Below are positions 1-5,037 of a stretch of 5,037 bases of DNA, piece by piece. A program made the position numbers and the translations under genes. How positions within the stretch are numbered: position 1 is the first letter of the stretch; each line of letters begins with the position of its first letter. The notes beneath the pieces were generated by a model. That model worked only from the letters and a program-made list of their open reading frames with translations, had not been told where the DNA came from and ran no database searches. The stretch is from an uncultured beta proteobacterium. Lineage in GTDB: Bacteria; Pseudomonadota; Gammaproteobacteria; Burkholderiales; Rhodocyclaceae. The stretch is taken from contig CAIVZW010000038.1 in the NCBI GenBank assembly GCA_903910495.1, positions 1-5,037 on the forward strand, given 5' to 3'.

Positions 1-2359
1 CTACCTGACGATGGCCTTCAAGACCGAGGCCGACGAGATCCGTTCGCTCGGAAAAATTCTTGATAAAGGTTACCTCTATCAGGGACTGAAACCGGTCAAC
101 TGGTGCCTGGATTGCGGCTCGGCGCTGGCCGAAGCCGAGGTCGAGCACGAGGACAAGAACTCGCCGGCCATCGACGTCGCTTTCGAGGTGCATCCCAACC
201 ATGCCGAAAAGGTGGCCCGGGCTTTCGGCCTGACGCACCTGCGCGCGCCGGCTTTCGCCGTGATCTGGACAACCACCCCGTGGACCCTGCCGGCCAACGA
301 GGCGGTAAGCGCCCACCCGGAATTCGACTACGAGCTGATCGACACGCCCAGGGGCTCGCTGATCCTGGTGCGCGAACTGGCCGACGCCTGCCTCAAGCGT
401 TACGGCCTCGAAGGTACGGTGATCGGCAGCGCCAAGGGCAAGGCACTTGAACACGTGCTGCTCAGGCATCCCTTCCAGGAGCGCGACGTGTCCATCATCT
501 GCGGCACGCACGTCACCCTCGAAGCCGGTACCGGCCTGGTGCATACCGCCCCGGCGCACGGCGCGGACGACTACCAGATCGGCAAGGTCTATGGTCTGCC
601 GGTCATCAATCCGGTCGGCGACGACGGCAGGTTCCTGGCCAACACGCCGGCCCTCTCGGTCTCGCCGCTAGCCGGCAAGACGGTCTGGGAAGCCAACCCG
701 CTGGTTCTGCAGGAACTCGAAGCCAGGGGACGCCTGCTCAAGCACGAGCGCATCACGCACAGCTATCCGCACTGCTGGCGGCACAAGACACCGATCATCT
801 TCCGCGCCACCACGCAGTGGTTCGTCGGCATGGATCACAAGGACAAGGAAGACGCCGCGACGCTGCGCTGGATCGCCGAGCGCGCCGTCGACGAGACACA
901 GTTCTTTCCGGCCTGGGGTCGCGCCCGGCTTGAGGCGATGATGAAGACACGACCGGACTGGTGCGTTTCGCGCCAGCGCAACTGGGGCGTGCCGATCCCC
1001 TTCGTCCTGCACAGGGAAACCGGCGCTTTGCATCCGCGCACGCCGGAACTGATCGAGGCCGTCGCACGGCGTGTCGAGCAGGCCGGCATCGAAGCCTGGT
1101 TCTCGCTCGATCCAAAGGAACTGCTCGGCGATGAAACGGCCCAGTACCGCAAGATGAGCGATACGCTTGACGTCTGGTTCGACTCCGGGGTCACCCATTC
1201 AAGCGTCCTGCGCGGCTCGCATGCCGCCCAAAGCGTGTACCCGGCCGATCTTTATCTCGAAGGCTCGGACCAGCATCGCGGCTGGTTCCAGAGTTCGCTG
1301 CTCACCGGCTGCGCCATCGACGGCCGCGCGCCCTACAAGGCGCTGCTGACGCACGGCTTCGTCGTCGACGGCAAGGGTTTGAAGATGTCCAAGTCAAAAG
1401 GCAATGTCATCGCCCCGCAGAAGATCTCCGACACTCTCGGCGCTGACATCCTGCGCCTGTGGGCTGCGGCCACCGACTATTCGGGCGAACTGTCGATCTC
1501 GGACGAAATCCTCAAGCGCGTGGTCGAGTCCTACCGCCGCATGCGCAATACCCTGCGCTTCCTGCTCGCCAACACCGCCGATTTCGCTGCCGCAACAAAC
1601 CTGCTGCCGCCCGGGCAATGGCTTGAAATCGACCGTTATGCACTGGCCATGACGCGCCAGATGCAGGCGCAGTGCGAGGCCGACTACGGCAAGTATGAAT
1701 TCCACCGCGTGGTGCAGGCGCTGCAGACTTTCTGTTCAGAAGACCTCGGCGGTTTCTACCTCGACATCCTCAAGGATCGCCTGTACACCGCTGCCGCCGA
1801 GTCCACGGCGCGCCGTTCGGCGCAAAGCGCGTTGTGGCACATCACCCAGACTTTCGTCAAACTGATGGCGCCCATTCTTTCCTTTACCGCCGAAGAAGTC
1901 TGGCAAACCATGGCTGGAAACAGCGCCGGCAAGGCCGGCTCGATCATGCTGCAGACTTGGCAGCCGCTGCCCGCCCCAGCCGAGGAAGCCAGACTGCTCG
2001 ACAAGTGGAGCAAACTGCGCGTCTATCGTGCCGAAGTGACACGCGCCCTTGAAGAACTGCGCGTCGCCGGCAGCATCGGCTCATCGCTGCAAGCCGAAGT
2101 CACCATTCACGCCGATGGCGAAAAATACGATCTCCTCGCCTCGCTCGGCGATGACCTGCGCTTCGTTTTCATCTGCTCGAAAACCACGCTCGTGCGCAGC
2201 GCCGAAGAAAAACTCGACTGTGCCGCGCTGACCTACGCCAAATGCGAACGCTGCTGGCACGTGCGCGAGGATGTCGGCGCCGATGCCGAACATCCGGAAA
2301 TCTGTGGCCGCTGCGTAAGCAACCTGCATGGCGAGGGTGAATCACGTGCCTGCGCGTAA
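1..2359 (+). CDS. ileS: Isoleucyl-tRNA synthetase, 5'-truncated by window edge
   Basis: Class I aminoacyl-tRNA synthetase that charges tRNA-Ile with isoleucine in the cytoplasm and hydrolyses mischarged valine. The reading frame is open from base 2 (Tyr-Leu-Thr before the Met at 11), so that Met is internal. About 785 residues are visible; bacterial IleRS is about 930-940, so roughly 150 N-terminal residues, including the HIGH motif, lie outside the window. Visible in order: the CLDC pair (104-115) followed by SALAEAEVE; the CP1 editing domain with [11 protein letters not shown] (about 269-301) and [16 protein letters not shown] (about 527-574); [13 protein letters not shown] near 957-993; DVWFDSG near 1170; [11 protein letters not shown] near 1259-1291; the KMSKS signature at 1382-1396; an alpha-helical anticodon-binding region; and a C-terminal zinc finger with CxxC pairs at 2243-2254 and 2303-2314. 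No frameshift or missing motif is seen. Its 3' end overlaps lspA, which suggests one transcript. The family call is secure. Confidence 0.98.
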   Translation, partial: YLTMAFKTEADEIRSLGKILDKGYLYQGLKPVNWCLDCGSALAEAEVEHEDKNSPAIDVAFEVHPNHAEKVARAFGLTHLRAPAFAVIWTTTPWTLPANEAVSAHPEFDYELIDTPRGSLILVRELADACLKRYGLEGTVIGSAKGKALEHVLLRHPFQERDVSIICGTHVTLEAGTGLVHTAPAHGADDYQIGKVYGLPVINPVGDDGRFLANTPALSVSPLAGKTVWEANPLVLQELEARGRLLKHERITHSYPHCWRHKTPIIFRATTQWFVGMDHKDKEDAATLRWIAERAVDETQFFPAWGRARLEAMMKTRPDWCVSRQRNWGVPIPFVLHRETGALHPRTPELIEAVARRVEQAGIEAWFSLDPKELLGDETAQYRKMSDTLDVWFDSGVTHSSVLRGSHAAQSVYPADLYLEGSDQHRGWFQSSLLTGCAIDGRAPYKALLTHGFVVDGKGLKMSKSKGNVIAPQKISDTLGADILRLWAAATDYSGELSISDEILKRVVESYRRMRNTLRFLLANTADFAAATNLLPPGQWLEIDRYALAMTRQMQAQCEADYGKYEFHRVVQALQTFCSEDLGGFYLDILKDRLYTAAAESTARRSAQSALWHITQTFVKLMAPILSFTAEEVWQTMAGNSAGKAGSIMLQTWQPLPAPAEEARLLDKWSKLRVYRAEVTRALEELRVAGSIGSSLQAEVTIHADGEKYDLLASLGDDLRFVFICSKTTLVRSAEEKLDCAALTYAKCERCWHVREDVGADAEHPEICGRCVSNLHGEGESRACA
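2333..2340 (+). promoter_or_regulatory. Candidate ribosome binding site for lspA inside the end of ileS
   Basis: The purine-rich stretch GAGGGTGA resembles the anti-16S consensus. Its GAGG core ends 9 bases before the GTG at 2346. The other possible start, ATG 2328, has no comparable purine tract upstream. This is the reason for preferring GTG 2346 for lspA. It lies in ileS coding sequence, so base composition alone could produce it. Confidence 0.45.
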
Positions 2360-2849
2360 GCTCAGTTCCTGGCTGTGGCTAGCCGGCGTAGTCATCCTGC
2401 TCGATCAGGTCAGCAAATGGATCGTTCTGGGTACGCTGCACCCCGGGGAATCGCGCTATGTCGCCCCGTTCTTCAACTGGGTGCTGACCTTCAACAGCGG
2501 GGCGGCCTTCAGCTTCCTCTCCGATGCCGGTGGCTGGCAGCGCTGGTTTTTCACCGTACTGGCGCTCGCCGTATCGGTCTGGATCCTCACCCTGCTCCGT
2601 CGCCACACCAGCGAATTCCGGCTCGCGCTGGCCCTCAGCCTGATTCTCGGCGGCGCGCTCGGCAACGTCATCGACCGCCTGCGCTTCGGCGCGGTGGTGG
2701 ATTTCATCCAGTGGCATGCGGCCGGCTATTACTGGCCGGCATTCAACGTCGCCGACTCGGCGATCACGATTGGCGCCATCCTGCTGGTCTGGGACCAGTT
2801 CGCCACGAAACCTGTTGCCGACAATACGGTCGAACCCGGCCAATCATGA
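2346..2849 (+). CDS. lspA: Lipoprotein signal peptidase (signal peptidase II)
   Basis: Inner-membrane aspartic protease that removes the signal peptide from prolipoproteins after lipidation at the lipobox cysteine; the target of globomycin in characterised members. The family signatures appear in order: DQVSK after the first membrane helix, [23 protein letters not shown] and FNVADSAI. The last two supply the catalytic aspartate pair, residues 125 and 143 when counted from ATG 2328. Four hydrophobic helices are evident, as usual for the family. From GTG 2346 the protein is 167 residues, normal for LspA, and the start has a Shine-Dalgarno-like GAGG at 2333-2336. The in-frame ATG at 2328 would give 173 residues and remains possible. 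Either start overlaps the ileS end (14 or 32 bases), which fits translational coupling. Function is secure; the start is not. Confidence 0.96.
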   Translation: MPARKLSSWLWLAGVVILLDQVSKWIVLGTLHPGESRYVAPFFNWVLTFNSGAAFSFLSDAGGWQRWFFTVLALAVSVWILTLLRRHTSEFRLALALSLILGGALGNVIDRLRFGAVVDFIQWHAAGYYWPAFNVADSAITIGAILLVWDQFATKPVADNTVEPGQS

Positions 2850-2881
2850 CTTTGCAAGGAAGTGTGGCCCTCACCCCGGCG

Positions 2882-2965
2882 TTGTGGGTCGGCTCTGCAT
2901 TTCCTTCGGTCAGGCTTCAGCCCGACAGGAATCGGAGACACGTCGGCCTGAAGGCCAACCCACAA
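2882..2965. repeat. Nested imperfect inverted repeat, REP/MITE-like, in the lspA-ispH gap
   Basis: The outer arms 2882-2893 and 2954-2965 pair at 11 of 12 positions (TTGTGGGTCGGC against GCCAACCCACAA). Inside are two 18-base imperfect palindromes, 2909-2926 and 2942-2959. Each has a single internal mismatch and a centre of the form CTTCAG or CTGAAG, and the two are rough reverse complements of each other. The segment can therefore fold as one long stem or as two small hairpins. It resembles the dispersed GTCGGGCTTCAGCCCGAC-type palindromes I recall from intergenic regions of many proteobacteria; that identity is from memory. No T-run follows, so it is not a canonical intrinsic terminator. It occupies half of the 168-base gap; the flanks 2850-2881 and 2966-3017 hold little else apart from a weak promoter-like box. 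Confidence 0.7.
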
Positions 2966-2983
2966 GGGGTTCGCATCTTGTTG

Positions 2984-2989
2984 GATAAT
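2984..2989 (+). promoter_or_regulatory. Weak candidate -10 box upstream of ispH
   Basis: GATAAT matches the sigma-70 -10 consensus at five of six positions and lies in the only AT-rich patch of the gap, 28 bases before the ispH start. No convincing -35 box is seen about 17 bases upstream, where the inverted repeat ends, and the extended -10 TG is absent. If functional it would give ispH its own promoter with a leader of roughly 20 bases. Confidence 0.25.
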
Positions 2990-3017
2990 TTGGCTTCAAC
3001 ATGACTGACTACTAAAC

Positions 3018-3941
3018 ATGCAAATCATTCTCGCCAATCCCCGCGGCTTCTGTGCCGGGGTCGAACGCGCCATCGCCATCGTCGAGCGGGCCATCGAGAA
3101 ATTCGGCGCGCCGGTCTATGTCCGGCACGAAGTCGTGCATAACCGCTTTGTCTGCGATGACCTGCGCAAAAAAGGAGCCATTTTCATCGAGGACCTGGGT
3201 GAAGTCCCGCCCGGCAACACGGTCATTTTCAGCGCCCACGGGGTTCCGAAAAGCGTGCGTGAAGAAGCGGAAAAGCGCGGCCTGAAAGTATTCGACGCCA
3301 CCTGTCCGCTGGTGACCAAGGTGCATCTTGAAGTGGGGCGCATGCGCAAGGAAGGCCGCGAGATCATCATGATCGGGCACAAGGGTCACCCCGAGGTCGA
3401 AGGCACGATGGGGCAGAGTCCGGAAGGGATGCATCTCGTCGAAACGGCGGCGGATGTTGATGCGCTCAGGGTCAGGGATGCGCAGCGGCTGGCTTATGTG
3501 ACGCAGACCACCCTGTCGGTTGACGATGCCGAAAAGGTTGTTTCTGCCCTGAAAGAACGCTTCCCGGAAATTGTCGGCCCCAAGCGCGACGACATCTGTT
3601 ACGCCACGCAGAACCGGCAGGATGCCGTCAAGGCCCTGGCCACACAGACCGATATCGTGTTCGTCGTCGGCAGCCAGTCCAGTTCCAACTCCAACCGGCT
3701 GCGCGAAGTTGCCGAGCTCCTTGGCGCCAGAGCCTACCTCGTCGACCAGGCCGATCAGATCGACCCGGCCTGGCTGCATGGCGTCAGCCGTATCGGCGTT
3801 ACCGCCGGCGCTTCGGCGCCCGAGGTGCTGGTCAAGAACGTGGTCGCGCGACTGACAGCCGATGGAAAGCAGACGATCAGCCAGCTTGAGGGCGTCGAAG
3901 AGAACATTACCTTTGCCCTGCCGAAGGAACTACAGGGCTGA
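3018..3941 (+). CDS. ispH: 4-hydroxy-3-methylbut-2-enyl diphosphate reductase
   Basis: Iron-sulfur enzyme (also called LytB) of the last step of the MEP pathway: it reduces HMBPP to isopentenyl and dimethylallyl diphosphate in the cytoplasm. The 307-residue product matches the family length (E. coli about 316) from the first residues ([14 protein letters not shown]). The three cluster-binding cysteines are present at 12, 96 (FDATCPLV) and 194 (DDICYAT). Substrate-pocket residues are visible as His41 (HEVVHNR), His74 (SAHGV), His124 and Glu126 ([11 protein letters not shown]), Ser167 in TQTTLSVDD, the SSNSNRL segment and [10 protein letters not shown]. The ATG at 3018 is the only sensible start because an in-frame stop lies at 3006-3008. 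No good Shine-Dalgarno sequence precedes it. It follows lspA by 168 bases and may be on the same transcript or have its own promoter. It appears intact. Confidence 0.98.
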   Translation: MQIILANPRGFCAGVERAIAIVERAIEKFGAPVYVRHEVVHNRFVCDDLRKKGAIFIEDLGEVPPGNTVIFSAHGVPKSVREEAEKRGLKVFDATCPLVTKVHLEVGRMRKEGREIIMIGHKGHPEVEGTMGQSPEGMHLVETAADVDALRVRDAQRLAYVTQTTLSVDDAEKVVSALKERFPEIVGPKRDDICYATQNRQDAVKALATQTDIVFVVGSQSSSNSNRLREVAELLGARAYLVDQADQIDPAWLHGVSRIGVTAGASAPEVLVKNVVARLTADGKQTISQLEGVEENITFALPKELQG

Positions 3942-3952
3942 CACGCCCGCCC

Positions 3953-5005
3953 TTATTTCTTGAAGTCGAGAGAGATCGCCAGCTGTTCGGTCACCCGGCC
4001 CTGCCGGTCGGTATGGCGTACCTTCACGGGCAGGTAGTGCATATCGGGCACCAACCATAGTTCAATGGTGTCGGCGCTGTCGCTTGAAGACAACATCAAC
4101 TTGATGGCGCGCACCCCCCCGAGGGCGGTCAGGGGAAGCGAATCGAAGCCGGCAACCCGGTAGGTATAAAGACCGTAGCTCGAACCGTCAGTGAGCCACA
4201 ACTGGCCGCCGGTCAGGGCCGGCGGCTGCAGCATGAACTGATAGAGCAGGCTCTGGCGATCCAGAATGCCATCGCGCATACGGATGTTGCGAGCTTTCGC
4301 GGGCAGTGCAGAGGGATCTGCAATTTCCTTCAGCGCCATCAGTCGCTCGGACATTGCGCCCTGCACCTCGAAGCGTGAAGGACTCAGGCCCTGCCGGTTG
4401 ATGCGTCCAGAAACGTCCAGTTGCCACGGTTCGCCCGGAGCAGACTCATCCCCATTGATCTGGGATCGGGTGCTCAAGCCGTAATAGTCGCCGCTCTCCG
4501 CGACGTAAAGTTGCCGGCTCGTTCCGATCAGGGTCCTGTCGAGGCCGGAATAAATCTCGAACTCGATTTCGACGCGTTTCACCGCGCCGGTCAGCCCGGG
4601 CAACGGAATCCCCGCAGCCGGTTCGGCCGTTGCCGCCTCTTTGCCGGCGGCGACCGGCGGTATCTCGGGAAGCGGAGCGGCAGGCACCGCTGCAGCCGGT
4701 TTAACCGGGGGCGCCGGCGTTTCGCGCGGCTTTTCATTTATTTTTGGCGTCCTGGGCGCTGGCGCAGGCAAGGGCAGTTCCGGAATGCTGATCGCTTTAG
4801 GCTCGGCCGGCGCGGCAGGACTTGCCGCCGGAGCCACCAGGCTGACCTGCAGGGAACGCGCCGGTGCAGACCTGTCGGCGTAAGGGAACAGGCCGAATCG
4901 TGACAGCACCAGGACGTGCAACAACAATGAAACACCCAGCGCCGGCAGCAGGCGGAGGGCCGTTAACCGCTTCGTGTCAATTGCCCTCACCGCGCTGCCG
5001 CGCAC
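3953..5005 (-). CDS. TonB-like, proline-rich membrane-anchored protein with DUF3108 domain
   Basis: Function unknown. The 350-residue product (from GTG 5005) has three parts. A short basic N-terminus leads into one hydrophobic helix at about 17-40 containing SLLLH (Ser26, His30), the SxxxH spacing of TonB-type transmembrane helices. Residues about 45-137 are rich in Pro and Ala with a few charges, like the extended periplasmic spacer of TonB/TolA proteins. Residues about 141-350 form a beta-rich domain that I assign to DUF3108 from the ending IELWLVPDMHYLPVKVR followed by a charged turn and a final strand. No second membrane helix or lipobox is seen, so a periplasmic protein anchored in the inner membrane is inferred. 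The start is uncertain: GTG 5005 sits in a palindromic repeat, GTG 4990 would remove five residues, and the frame stays open to the window edge. It converges on ispH, with 11 bases between the stops. Confidence 0.85.
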   Translation of the reverse strand: MRGSAVRAIDTKRLTALRLLPALGVSLLLHVLVLSRFGLFPYADRSAPARSLQVSLVAPAASPAAPAEPKAISIPELPLPAPAPRTPKINEKPRETPAPPVKPAAAVPAAPLPEIPPVAAGKEAATAEPAAGIPLPGLTGAVKRVEIEFEIYSGLDRTLIGTSRQLYVAESGDYYGLSTRSQINGDESAPGEPWQLDVSGRINRQGLSPSRFEVQGAMSERLMALKEIADPSALPAKARNIRMRDGILDRQSLLYQFMLQPPALTGGQLWLTDGSSYGLYTYRVAGFDSLPLTALGGVRAIKLMLSSSDSADTIELWLVPDMHYLPVKVRHTDRQGRVTEQLAISLDFKK

Positions 5006-5036
5006 CCTCTCCCGCGGGAGAGGGCTGGCGGGTGAG
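4986..5036. repeat. Palindromic dispersed-repeat-like element over the start of the DUF3108 gene
   Basis: A perfect 20-base palindrome at 5005-5024 (CCCTCTCCCG followed by its exact reverse complement) is flanked by a second pairing, CTCACC at 4986-4991 with GGTGAG at 5031-5036. This layout, CCCTCACC then CCCTCTCCCG-CGGGAGAGGG then GGTGAG, matches a repeat I recall as very common between genes in GC-rich proteobacteria; no search was possible. It lies at the right edge and may extend beyond it. It overlaps the first codons proposed for the - strand gene. Confidence 0.65.
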
Positions 5037-5037
5037 C

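Noticed and set aside
668..1198. 176-codon - strand frame inside ileS
   Set aside because: It is antisense to the conserved IleRS catalytic region and has no independent evidence.
2882..2965. Inverted repeat considered as an intrinsic terminator for lspA or as a riboswitch for ispH
   Set aside because: No run of T follows either stem. The symmetric paired palindromes fit a dispersed repeat better than any riboswitch class I know.
2375..3004. 209-codon + strand frame overlapping lspA and running into the gap
   Set aside because: It is the shifted frame of lspA. The Arg/Pro-rich translation is typical of an out-of-frame GC-rich product, and it continues through the inverted repeat without any motif.
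3012..3779. 255-codon open frame on the - strand opposite ispH
   Set aside because: It lies entirely antisense to a confidently identified ispH. Long antisense frames are expected in GC-rich coding DNA, and its translation shows no recognisable domain.
3935..3948. Possible hairpin terminator GGGC-(6)-GCCC at the end of ispH, followed by a T-rich stretch
   Set aside because: The stem is only 4 base pairs and the following tract is broken by other bases, so it is too weak to call a terminator.
4421..4903. 160-codon + strand frame opposite the DUF3108 gene
   Set aside because: Its translation is Arg/Gly-rich with no domain, and it is the complement of the Pro/Ala-rich spacer, which naturally gives open frames on the other strand.

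Overview
This is a GC-rich proteobacterial chromosomal segment with dense coding and short gaps. It carries the end of a housekeeping cluster on the + strand (ileS, lspA, ispH). A convergent gene on the - strand encodes a TonB-like, proline-rich protein with a C-terminal DUF3108 domain. The gene order, the close match of IspH and IleRS to beta/gamma-type sequences, and the DUF3108 protein next door suggest a betaproteobacterium, possibly of the Rhodocyclales type. The taxonomic placement is inferred from recalled protein features, not from a search.

Layout: positions 1-2359 hold the 3' five-sixths of ileS (isoleucyl-tRNA synthetase), which enters from the left edge. lspA (signal peptidase II) overlaps its end and runs to 2849. 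A 168-base gap (2850-3017) follows, containing a nested imperfect inverted repeat built from two related 18-base palindromes and a weak -10-like box. ispH (HMBPP reductase) occupies 3018-3941. After only 11 bases the - strand gene ends (stop at 3953-3955) and reads leftward from about 5005. Its apparent start lies inside a 20-base perfect palindrome that looks like part of a dispersed intergenic repeat at the right edge.

How the genes relate: ileS and lspA are translationally overlapped and probably co-transcribed. ispH is in the position it has in the classical ribF-ileS-lspA-fkpB-ispH cluster, but fkpB is missing here and a repeat-bearing spacer takes its place. The products serve protein synthesis, lipoprotein maturation and isoprenoid precursor synthesis, so the link is conserved gene order and not a shared pathway. 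The DUF3108 protein is a predicted inner-membrane-anchored periplasmic protein of unknown function.

I see no phage, insertion sequence, CRISPR, RNA gene or clear defence system. The observations most worth checking are the TonB-like N-terminus joined to DUF3108 and the two different palindromic repeats. None of this amounts to a convincing new system.
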